Source of the DNA: Plectrocnemia conspersa
Lineage: Eukaryota > Arthropoda > Insecta > Trichoptera > Polycentropodidae
Assembly (NCBI GenBank): GCA_009617715.1
Contig: VTFK01000220.1
Coordinates: forward strand, 682,001-746,000
Direction: 5' to 3'
DNA length: 64,000 nt
Shown here: piece by piece, positions 1 to 9,699 of the stretch
Numbering within the stretch: position 1 is the first letter of the stretch
Layout of the letters: the number at the start of each line of letters is the position of its first letter
Notes under the pieces: generated by a model
Databases searched by the model: none
Seen by the model: the letters and a program-made list of their open reading frames with translations, nothing else
What the model was told of the DNA's origin: nothing
Program-made: the position numbers and the translations under genes

Positions 1-2104
1 TCAATTAGGCTTTATAGTATACATTCTAGACACGTCTAGACGCGATAATCTATCATATATGTATGCATTTTGATATACGTCACAACTTAATTAATGAAGA
101 TTCAACTATTCAGGTTCATATTCTAGGGACATACAAAAAATACATATAGTTTCCTTAAACGATTAATATTTATATCACTTCAGGTTGCTAAATTACTATA
201 TACTAACTTTTATTTTTTTGTAATCTTAATTTTTTATTAAATTTATATAGAAAATTAATTTATTTTTAGTTGTTCGCGTAAAATATTATATAAAACACTA
301 CATCTTTGCTCAAGTCAATCACGAATTACTTGTGAAAAAATGATTTTATTTTAGTTTTTTTAAAGGTCTCAATTCGCCAAGTATTAAAAAATCTAGTTTA
401 AATACCTATTACATAACAACAAACAATGAAATACGAAAGCCACTTATCCAAAAGGACGAACGTCAATCTCGACGCGGGTTTTCGTTGACCTAGAGTCAAC
501 CCTATTAATGTTAAAAAGTCGCTAAGCAAACAAGGGTGGATTTGTCCGTTTCAAATTGCCTACTTATACAAGATGTCATATTTGTTTTCTGGTTTATTTG
601 CAATTGGGCGTAACAAGGAGATTTAATATAAGAGTGATAGTAATATTAATATTATGCTATTAGCTTAGCATAAAAATGTCACATTACAATGACTGATCGA
701 TTCATCTTTATTTTTCTTAGATAAACGTAAATAAATTATATTTTAGAGGCAATTCTACGTATTTAATTTTTTTTGCACGCAGAATTAGAGGATCATTTTT
801 ATTTATGTTTTAAAATACAATTTAATATTATATGGGACGCCAAACATTTTCGATGGGTTATATTTAACCACAGATTTTTTAATAAAACGCTTATTTCAAA
901 GTTAGATATACAATACATAATATTGTTATTAGCTATAATGTAATAAAAATTTAAATATAAAATAAATCGCTGCTGATTGCAATTTAAGGGAGGGAAACTA
1001 AATAACATTTTTCAATTTAAGTGGAAAAAAATAAAATGTACGCATGGACCATTAAGAAGTTTTCTTTAGCTTCTAAATCAAAATGTTCTTATATTCAAAT
1101 TTCTATCCTAGTTTCGATGCATGTGATTAGTGGGTTAGTGTATTTTTGTGAAATATTTTTATAATATTTTACTGTATGAAAATGACAATGTTTAATGATT
1201 AATACTAAACTATTATCGTAAGCTTTAGGACTATTTTAGAAAAAAATATACACACAAATTCCGTATGTATATATAATATGTGGTTTTTGAGGATTGTATG
1301 TAATGCATCATATTCTACCCTTGTAGTTAATAATTGATTCATCAATCATAATTTCACGATATGGAATTCAATAATCTTAAAACCTATTTTTCAATATTGA
1401 AAGAAATCAGCAATTTTTTTAAAGATTCTCTGATAAATTATGATTAGATCATGATTATGTTTTAAATGTAACGTCAAAAAATGTGTAGAAAGTGTTATTT
1501 TTAAAGAAAGCTTAAAAAAATATTTATACATCAAAGTTATATTAAAAATAATATCGTGTCATTTAAAGAAACAAACTTCATATTTGATAATTACTCCAAA
1601 ACGCGTTTTTAATTCTTTAATTGGCACGTCTTTTTAATTTTTGAAAGTAGATTATCTCAAAAGATTTCTATTCGCATTATTTGTAATCAATATATTAGTA
1701 AAAAAGTAAAACGATATACTTTTAAAAACTTACTGATCATTCATTGCCTAAGAAAAATGGTCATTACATACCATTTACATTTTTCCAATTGCATCGAAAT
1801 AATCAAGGAGCGACTCTTTCATGTTCATTATTGTCATTATCGATTAATAAATTTATAAAATTTATTATTTGTATATGGTATCCGGAAAATACAGTGTCTG
1901 GTAAATTTGTCTGATGGAAAATTCACCGACCTCGAAATTTTTTAAATGGAAATTTCACAGATGCTGATGATTTATTTACTAAAATCATGAAACGTTGGTT
2001 AACGTATTTAATTTCATTCGTCAAATACATATGAAATTTTTATTTTTAATATTATCGTAACTTTCATTCAATTTCAACAAAATTTTAAATAAAGCAATAA
2101 GAAC
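1..2104. other. AT-rich spacer, no gene seen
   Basis: Very AT-rich sequence with poly-A and poly-T runs and frequent stops in all frames. The only longer open stretch (799-1008, minus) has low-complexity I/L/N/F composition and no recognisable motif. No repeat shared with the rest of the window was noticed. Confidence 0.6.
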
Positions 2105-2268
2105 CTAGAATTTTATTTTCAACTCATAATTATAAAATAAATTATAATATTAAATCCTTTTTTTCTGTTTATGTTATATATTATTTATATATATTTAGTT
2201 AAAATTTGTTTGATGTAAAGATTAGCTATTAAGCTAAATAAATTAATAAAATAAATAAATAACATATT
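2105..2268 (+). mobile_element. 5'-truncated LINE copy: 3' untranslated tail only
   Basis: This segment matches the 3' tail of the LINE at 9,700-11,960, including the words AAGATTAGCTATTAAGCTAA and ATAAATTAATAAAATAAATA. Nothing of the reverse transcriptase precedes it. Severe 5' truncation is usual for target-primed reverse transcription. The plus orientation follows from the tail order. Confidence 0.8.
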
Positions 2269-3059
2269 AATTATGTAAACTTTTTATTGTTTGATCAATT
2301 ATAATAATTAACAATTAATATTGCATATATTTTCAAATAATATGTATGATTAAACTTAATATATAATATCAATATTTTATATATTTCGGATTTTATGTCT
2401 ATATATATACTTTTTTTATATAATAATTTATTATGTTATTTATTTTGCAATAATTTGCTTATAATTATTACTATATTTAGTGGTTTATTCAATAGCTCCT
2501 TGATTTATTATAATATTATATATGCTTACAAATTATTTTTTTAAAGATATGCTTATGCGTTTGCTCTGTTGGTTAATTATTTATTTATAAATTTAGTAAA
2601 ATTATTTATTTAATTAGGTATAGCTACAAATTAAATATTTACTGTAATTTTTTTCATTAGTTTAATTTAATGTAATATATAATATTACAAATGTATTTTA
2701 TTATTATATGGGTATTTTAATTAACACAATGCATTCTCATGTTCATATATATATTAACTCTTTTTACATGGACACTATATCACTTTTAAAAGACTCGAAA
2801 GTTGACAAAAAATTGGCAGAATTATGCAGTGCTGTAAATCATTTATCGCGTGATATAGCATTTTTTATTTACATTGCTTGACATTGTACTTTTTATTAAT
2901 AATTTACTACGACAATATAAATTTTCCCTAAAATTACGGATATATCTTAAAATAAGCACATGTTATGGCAATACAGCATATGTTTTTGATGTAATAAAAA
3001 TTAATTTAGAAATCGCATAATTGAATATTAAAAAAATATTCTTAGACAAGGGGTCATTA
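2269..3059. other. AT-rich spacer, no gene seen
   Basis: Extremely AT-rich DNA with long T and A runs. No open frame, repeat or RNA-like fold was recognised. Confidence 0.6.
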
Positions 3060-3800
3060 GTTAGTTCGTGCTTTGCCTTATCAGAGTTTAATGAAAGTCA
3101 ATATAAATTAAGCGATAACACGACTAGATAAGATAGAAATGAACGAAAAATTTTCTCGCGTAACATGTTCAGTAGAAACAGATCCTACAATCTCCACCCA
3201 GGAAATACATTTTCCTTGTGCTTGTGCCCCTTATCAGCTACTGAGAAAATTATTCGTCAGACCGGCGATGTGTAATATAGTCACGTATCCAGAGCCGTGT
3301 AAAACTAGCAGCGACCGGTTTCATCGGTCGATCGAATCCCACGGACTCAGTGCTTAATAGGCACTGCCTATACGTAATTGTACATTATTAATAAAAAAAA
3401 TCAATAGGAAAATGTGAAGAAGTGATTTTGCGTTAATGTTTCTAATGCATTATTTAATAAATTAAATTAAAAACATATAGTTAAGTATTTAAATGAATAT
3501 AATATATATTTAGATCATCTCTCAAATTACATGGGAAAAATGTTAAAATAAAAACATGCTTTGAGACATTTCCTCTCAAGTTCTTTACGCGGCTGAAACC
3601 GCATCCGGTGCCTAGAAATCATAGGAAAATGGCCGTTACATTCTCGGCTGGAAGTCATTGGCACAATAAAACAATATAAAAGAAATCGTGCGAGCGACAC
3701 GATCTTAAGACAATAAAGTGCGCACGGCATTAACAATCACGCAGGATGTCGTAAACCGTCGTGATGATGTTTGTTTTGACCGGCAATTTGCATACTTGAC
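3060..3800. other. GC-richer islands with a 72-codon open frame
   Basis: Two blocks (about 3,130-3,360 and 3,570-3,800) are less AT-rich than their surroundings. The first holds a 72-codon frame (3,139-3,357, plus) starting MNEKFSRVTC with six cysteines. It matches no family I know and has no splice signals at its ends. I treat both as candidate conserved or regulatory DNA rather than a gene. A small protein cannot be excluded. Confidence 0.25.
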
Positions 3801-4079
3801 CAGCGGTGGCCAATTTTATTCACAATATAAATAACCTTTTTTCTGTGGGGTCAATTAAAGTATTTATATTTTTAGTCCTATTGCGTTATTTGCAAAACAT
3901 AAATAATTCATAGCATTTCCTTGTTACAGATGGCCTAATTTTTTTTTAAAAGCATATTTCATGATTTCATTTAACTTTAATAAAATTATATATATGTAAT
4001 ACATATGTCAAATTTAATATACACAAATAATTAAAAAATGTTAGGGGTATCAATATAGATCTATATGACATCCTGAAGT

Positions 4080-4490
4080 CATTGGTGGAATAAGATTCTC
4101 GTCAAACAATCGAGGAATTATCAACCAAAATTTTCTTTCCAGGATCATTTTTGACGTATAGAATTTTTTTTAAAAAGTGAAATTTGCGCTCCCCGTTAAT
4201 TGACGCCTATTTCGCTACGATATTGATCCGTTTTTGCGGCGAATTATAATTGGAGATGCGAAGTGGGTTCTGTATAACAATCCTATATGAAAAAAACAAT
4301 GGCTTTCTTTCGGACAAGTACTTGTTTTGACTCCTCAACCATCACTAACGAAAAACAAGGTCTTTCTTTGTGTAGTGTGGGATTTCTCTGAAGTGAACCA
4401 TTATTCAAATCTTCCGTTGTCATAAGCCCAATGCGTTACAGTGGCGTAAATCTGTACCAACTGTGTAAGTCAATCGGATATAATGCATAT
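4080..4490 (+). pseudogene. Mariner (mellifera-type) transposase, central fragment, broken
   Basis: Frames on the plus strand read IDPFLRRIIIGDAKWVLYNN and then CVVWDFSEVNHY. These correspond to the mariner consensus around the first catalytic aspartate (family: IDPFLKRIITGDEKWVLYNN) and the following WWDxKGxIHxE block. Only this middle third of the roughly 345-residue DD34D transposase is present. In-frame stops and the lost E of GDEKW show it is dead. No terminal repeats were found. It resembles the C-terminal fragments at 18.8, 39.2 and 59.6 kb, which belong to the same mariner subgroup by their PPYSPDLAPSDYxLF motif. Confidence 0.75.
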
Positions 4491-4621
4491 AAGTAAATAT
4501 TAACCACCAGATGTCTCGAAATCGGTGAGATCTATATATATTAATAATTATAAATTATTATTTGTGACATAATTTATAATCAATATATGTCACTACAGCT
4601 AGCGTATTTATTTTTATCAAT

Positions 4622-4705
4622 AAAAAATCGAATTTCGCTGCCGATGCTCGAACCCGCAACCTCAAAGTTACTAGTCTGAGACGTTACAGACTACGCTATT
4701 CCGTC
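4622..4705 (-). repeat. tRNA-like sequence, probably a tRNA-derived SINE head
   Basis: Read on the minus strand, the segment has a box-A-like word (TAGCGTAGTCTGTAACG) and a box-B-like word (GGTTGCGGGTTCGAGCATCG) at about tRNA spacing. The T-stem partner after TTCGA is mutated, and no clean acceptor stem closes. It is therefore not a functional tRNA; a SINE promoter region or an old tRNA pseudogene fits better. Confidence 0.5.
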
Positions 4706-5284
4706 TTTATTATAAATTGCTTGAACCAAGTCAGACTGTTTTGTTGTCAGTTTATTTGGAACAACTCGAGCGATTGCAAAAAGAGCTCATAAAAAATCAA
4801 TAACAAAACGAGAATTCTTGAACACGATAACACAAGATCTCATACTGATTTTTAAAAATTAGGGAGCTTGGATTGAAACTTCGCCGGATCTTGCAGGATA
4901 AGATTATTATAACATACATTCATAAAACAATAATATTAAATAATATTAAAATTATTTACGAAATTTTAATAAATAAATGTTTCTCATGAACATATAAAAC
5001 ATTTTTATTTGCTCAAAATGGTCGTTAGAATGACCTTTAATTTAATTGTTCAGGTGGTTAGAACCCCCACAGAAGTATAAGAATAGGAAATGACTCATTT
5101 TGTATTTATCTTTTTTTATCAAAATTTGGAACCTTGTTTATTAACTATATTTATTACATTTATCTCGCTTGTAAGTGAGGTATACGAACGTATATAATTC
5201 CCTATCCATGGATAGGGAATCGAACGATCACGATGATGATATCAAACCGGCTTCACGATGATCAAAAAATAAAAATAAATATTC
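4706..5284. other. AT-rich spacer with one short perfect palindrome
   Basis: No coding or repeat homology seen, apart from the 24-bp palindrome listed at 5,197-5,220. Confidence 0.5.
5197..5220. repeat. Perfect 24-bp palindrome
   Basis: ATTCCCTATCCA followed directly by its exact reverse complement, centred on CCATGG with no loop. It could be a dimeric transcription-factor site or chance. No flanking target duplication was seen. Confidence 0.8.
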
Positions 5285-5590
5285 AATAATAGGCGGTCGC
5301 GTGTGTGCCTCACAGAACAGGTTCGTAAATCTGTGTCCTCTGACAATTAAAACGGTATAAGTTTTCGGCGCATTTCGTCGCATGCTAATGGGACCGACCT
5401 CTCTCAGGAGACGAGGGAAACGCGATACCTCAGCGGACTACTGTGGCCGTGCGAATCCTGCCAGAGGTCATTCCCATAAATCGAACGGGACGAAAAATAC
5501 GTGTGCGCGTTGACAAGAGGACGGTATGCCGCTGAGGTGTTGACGGTGCTTATGGTTTCTTCGAGTCTGGATCATCAATTATAAATTCAG
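5285..5590. other. GC-rich island, candidate conserved non-coding element
   Basis: About 300 bp with many CG dinucleotides in an AT-rich neighbourhood. No frame is open across it and no transposon end was recognised. A regulatory role is inferred from composition only. Confidence 0.25.
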
Positions 5591-5654
5591 TGTTTTGAAT
5601 TCGACCTTATTAAAATATTGAGGATGCTTAAATGAAACAATCTGATAATTTATA

Positions 5655-6565
5655 TACGAGGTGTGATCAAAATAATTTTATTACGAACAAAATAATAAGC
5701 TTACATCAAATTTTAATTAATCTCCTTCAAAGTACTCTCCTTGGCTGACGATGCACTTATCGAAAGCATTTTGGAAGGCTTTTTTCAGAAGGGCCTTCAG
5801 TCTGGAATGGTTGCAAAACATTTTATTTTTAACACGGTTTTTCTATTTGGTAGGAGCCATAAGTCACACGATGCTAAGCCCAGAGAGAAAGATGGATGTG
5901 TACAGACAGAACCTTTTTTTGTCAAAAATTCGCAAGGTGTGTCATGGCATGTTGTCGTGATGAAAGATGAAGCCTTTAACCCATTTTTCTGGTCTCTTTC
6001 CCCGTACATCGTTTCGCAAACGTTACAGTAATCTCTCGTAATATTCAAAATTTACAGTGGCTTTCTCTTGGAACGAACTTTGATCGCACTATGATCGAAA
6101 AAAACAAATAGCATGAAATTGTGGTTCGACTTTAACAGACGTGTCTTCTTAGGGCTAGTAGAGCTACTCGTTTTCCATTGGGAATCCTGAATTTTCATCT
6201 CAAGGTCCATATCCATACACTAAACTTTCATCTCCAGTTATAATTTTGATCATGAAGTTATAATCTGCATCTAGACGATCCTTCGATTCCGTGAAAATTG
6301 ACACACGATTTTTCTTCTGCTCGTCAGTCAAAAGTCTGGGAACAAATTTCGCACTCACTCGTCTCGTTAAAATGCTTTACACCGATATTTAGTTCTTCGG
6401 TAAGCTCTCAAATAGTCGATCGCCTATTTGAACGAATAATTTTCAAAACTTTTTGCATGTTTGTGAGGTTAAATCGCTCACACCACTTGCAAACAGTCAC
6501 TAAATTATTGCCATACACTGATTTTAACATTTTATGAACTTCTTTGGACCTTTTTAGTAACTTAA
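5655..6565 (-). pseudogene. Mariner (irritans-type) transposase, main part, broken and interrupted
   Basis: The minus strand reads, with stops and shifts, the blocks of a DD34D mariner transposase in order: KEVHKMLKSVYGNN (N-terminal helix-turn-helix), RSNRRSTI and ELTEELNI, a GDE-region remnant (about 6,240), EYYERLL..LR, HHDNMP (second aspartate, about 5,960), a decayed SPDLAPCD equivalent (about 5,870), and the end KCIVSQGEYFEGD followed by a stop (about 5,735). The 3' end ACGAGGTGTGATCAAAAT (5,655-5,675, read on plus) is a mariner terminal-repeat type sequence. The first ten codons lie beyond a 1.5-kb insertion, at 8,067-8,099. Many stops make it inactive. The 5' terminal repeat was not found. 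Confidence 0.85.
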
Positions 6566-8066
6566 GGGTACGCGACAAATGGGCGACAGAAATTAAAAAA
6601 AACTTGCAAGCTTTGCTTTATAGTAAATATTAATAAAATATACATTAAAACGAAAATATTAGTATATTAAATGAAAAACAATTTTATTTTCAAATTATTA
6701 ACTCATATTATAATTATATGCAATACCACGTAAATATTCTATGATATTTTCTCTATTGTACCTCAAAACTTTTATAAAAATTCTTTGGTCTATTCTTTTC
6801 ATAAAATATTCATTCCAAACATATTTTTCCTTGTCTTTTTGACTTAATATGCCTGAATTATCCATTTATGAAGAATATAAACTATGGTAACTCAAATTAG
6901 TCGTTCTCAACAATGATCTATAAAAAACAAATATTTATAAATAACACATAAAATATAACCCACATGTGAATAAAAAGATACATAATTATTTTCTTGCTAT
7001 ACTGAATTTTTTACAAAAACACAATGACACTGTGACAAAGTGCTTTAAAACCACGACAAAAATACTTTTCAAAGACGCAACGAAACTTTTTGCGAACGTT
7101 TTTAGTCAAAATTTAAAAGTATACTGAGCGCTAGTTATGGGTTATTATATTTATATATAATAACCTATCTAGTTTTAAATAGATAACTGTAAAATATGAG
7201 ATTTTTGTAAATTCCCAAAGTTTATTCTCACACTAATTTCCAAGGCTCAAAACATAAAAAAAATCACAATAAGGGCAAAATCCACGATAAACATTTATCA
7301 GCGCTATTTTTGGGTTAATATATTTATATATAACTATCCTATCCAGTTTAAAATAGATAACGGTAAAATATGCGATTTTTGGAAATTCCAAAAGATGGTT
7401 ATCACAGTAATTTATAAGTCTCAAAATATAAAAAATCGCGTAAAGGGTAAAATCTACGATAAACATTTATCAGCACTATTTTTGGGTTAATATATTTATA
7501 TATAACTATCCTATCTAATTTCAAATAGATAACTGTAAAATATGCGATTTTTGGAATTTCCAAAAGTTTGTTCTCACAGTAGTTTCCAATGCTCAAAACA
7601 TAAAAAAATTCGCGTAAGGGCCCCCTATAAACAATAATCAGCTAGGTATTTCTAATAAAATGACCGATTTAAGCCTAAGTGTTTTATGATATCGGGTAAC
7701 TTTCTTAATTTCTTGAATAAAAAAATCAAACTGTTTAAGTGATATTTTATGAATAAATATGCACAAATGATAAGTAAATATATACATATATCTTATGTAG
7801 GTATATTATATTTTGCTTAGACCGAATAATGTTTTCATCTTTTAATTATTTTCTAAAAAATATTAGTTATATTTTCGTATGTACGTATATGTATATATAT
7901 ATATATTTTAATATGTATTAAATTATGTTAATTATTCAATTAATTATAAGATCATGATTTGCATCACATTTATTTGTAATGCATTATTATTGTATCGCCC
8001 AAAAGACCATCGCCCATTTTGAATCGCCCATTCGCCCAATCGCCGTCGCCCAATTGACCGTGTCCC
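6566..8066 (+). mobile_element. GGGCGA-ended non-autonomous DNA transposon, copy 1 (hAT-like, 1,501 bp)
   Basis: Boundaries are set by comparison with the copy at 15,971-17,597. The left end is GGGTACGCGACAAATGGGCG and the right end, read inward, is GGGACACGGTCAATTGGGCG. Flanks are TAACTTAA (6,558-6,565) and AAACTTAA (8,067-8,074), an 8-bp target duplication with one mismatch. This suggests the hAT superfamily, although P elements also make 8-bp duplications. The interior has no transposase. It carries a block of three ~171-bp tandem repeats and an AT-rich segment. Both ends carry short arrays of a GGGCGA-containing ~16-bp unit. It sits inside the mariner at 5,655-8,099. Confidence 0.85.
7128..7639. 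repeat. Three ~171-bp tandem repeats inside element copy 1
   Basis: Units begin near 7,128, 7,301 and 7,472 (spacing 173, 171, then about 168 to the end). Each contains GATAACTGTAAAATATGCGA or a close variant and ends near CAGCGCTA. Because the unit is about 57 codons, the same peptide-like text recurs on the minus strand. I take these open frames as a by-product of the repeat, not genes. Confidence 0.85.
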
Positions 8067-8099
8067 AAACTTAATGTTAACCCGTTGATCGAAAGCCAT
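8067..8099 (-). pseudogene. Mariner N-terminus separated by the GGGCGA insertion
   Basis: The minus strand from 8,099 reads MAFDQRVNIK, matching the usual start of irritans-type mariner transposases (QRVNIKF). It lies just outside the right end of the inserted element. When the insertion and one target-duplication copy are discounted, the frame runs on into KEVHKMLKSVYGNN at 6,557 and below. The upstream mariner end was not recognised. Confidence 0.8.
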
Positions 8100-8585
8100 A
8101 ATGCGCGAATGACTTTAAATACATTTTTTCTCACAAATTCATTCGTAAATCAAATGCATTATAAACACGTTTCAAGCAAACGTGCTTTTCTTGCATCGTA
8201 TCCTTAATTAATCGTATGTTATTCGCGTGACAAATATAAACACGGACTTAAAAGCTCGCATTTAACTCGAGCTTTATGATCTCCGGCGGGTCGTTCAAAA
8301 ACGTTGCTTTATGACGCATATAGATTAAAATATGCAATACATTTGACGAACCAATTATTTTCTACAATAATGGATCATTATTAAAATATATAAGATGAAT
8401 TACTGTGTACACAAACAACACTTTTCCGATCAATGCTTATTTTACTTAATGCCAAGATAATGGACAAAAAGCTACTTAAAGGTTCATAGCTGTATTAAGT
8501 TTTGATAAAATATGAAAGTATACAGTACGTAAATTTAATAGTTTATTTGCTTATGGACCACCAATTTTATTGTATTGAATAAATG
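8100..8585. other. Spacer, no gene seen
   Basis: Moderately AT-rich DNA. No coding frame, no repeat shared within the window, and no terminal repeat completing the mariner. Confidence 0.5.
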
Positions 8586-9020
8586 AATTCAGATAATGCC
8601 CTTTGAGAAGACGAAGACGAACGGTACCGCCACCTGATACCAGATTCCAGCCAGTTGAAGGATCGGCCAGAAAGCAATTAGTTGGTAGTTATGTTTCTCG
8701 AATCTGGCCGAGATATCTTGATGAGTCTTTCTCTCTCTCCCGAGTGTTTGTTTGTTTGTTTGCTCAAGACCCGCCCATCGTCGATGGCCGTAAATCTGCC
8801 GTGGGATTTCGCGATCGACCATGACCAATCTCGATTACCATCTCTCCCTCTCACTCTCTCGGTCCTTCCGAGGAACGGTACCAGATTTTTGCGGTTAGTA
8901 CCGGCCGGTTTTCGATTGGTCGACGTACAAGAAATCGCAGAGTTTCTAAGTTGCTCTACGGCAAAACTGAGCGGAGACACTCTTGTTTCAAGTGTAATTT
9001 GGAACGCTTGGGTGGTTCCG
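8586..9020. other. GC-richer island with overlapping open frames on both strands
   Basis: Open frames of 120 codons (8,682-9,044, plus) and 136 codons (8,678-9,088, minus) overlap. Such mirrored openness is typical of GC-richer non-coding DNA. Neither product shows a known motif or flanking splice signals. The block contains CTCTCTCTC and TTTGTTTGTTTG microsatellite-like runs (about 8,730-8,760). Candidate regulatory DNA; a small gene is possible but unsupported. Confidence 0.3.
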
Positions 9021-9699
9021 AGATGCTTTGATTGCAGGTTTTGAAAGTGTGGTTGATAATGCGAAAAATCCTGTATTGTTGACCACAACGTTCTGTTGCA
9101 CTATTCATTGGTGACTTTAACTCTTGTACAATACAATAAATTACTATTTTAGTACTCGACAACGATAACCTGATCTACATATTGATACCTCAAAGGTGCA
9201 GTAATTTATTTTAAAAAAACACATTTTGAGATATTTAACTTCTAAGATTGTTTTTATTTATTTGTCAATCTGAAGAGAGTAGATAAACATTTGCTAATGC
9301 TATGAACATGTGCATTAAATGAACACTATGCTATGTTACAATGGATGTGTAGTGTAAAAAAATATTTAAAACATGCATAACAACGTTTTAGCTACAAAAA
9401 TAAATTAAAAAATAAAAACATTTGCCATAATCAATTAGATTTTAATACTTAAACAACATGGTTTAGTTTTAAGCTTTATATTATATTTTAATGGCTTTTT
9501 TTGTGTCAATAAATGCTTAGTTAAATTTAGCTCTAATGTACGTATTTTTAGTGTAACGTGCCATATGTTTTTACAAATATTCCGTTGCTGAAAATTCATG
9601 ACCATTTCTGGAGCACCATAACTGAAATTTTGTAGTATTTTGCTTTAGCAAAATATTTTTAAAAAATTGCGCCTTATATCCTATAATATTTTTGTCAGT
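9021..9699. other. AT-rich spacer
   Basis: No gene or repeat recognised. It abuts the 5' side of the LINE, whose true left boundary is uncertain because no full-length copy is present for comparison. Confidence 0.5.

Noticed and set aside
5741..6031. 96-codon plus-strand frame as a protein
   Set aside because: It is antisense to the mariner transposase remnant on the minus strand.
7233..7596. Minus-strand open frames of 64-77 codons as genes
   Set aside because: They are translations of the ~171-bp tandem repeats of a transposon and recur in all three copies.
8678..9088. 120- and 136-codon overlapping frames as a gene
   Set aside because: Open on both strands in a GC-richer island, with no motif or splice signal. 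Composition explains them.
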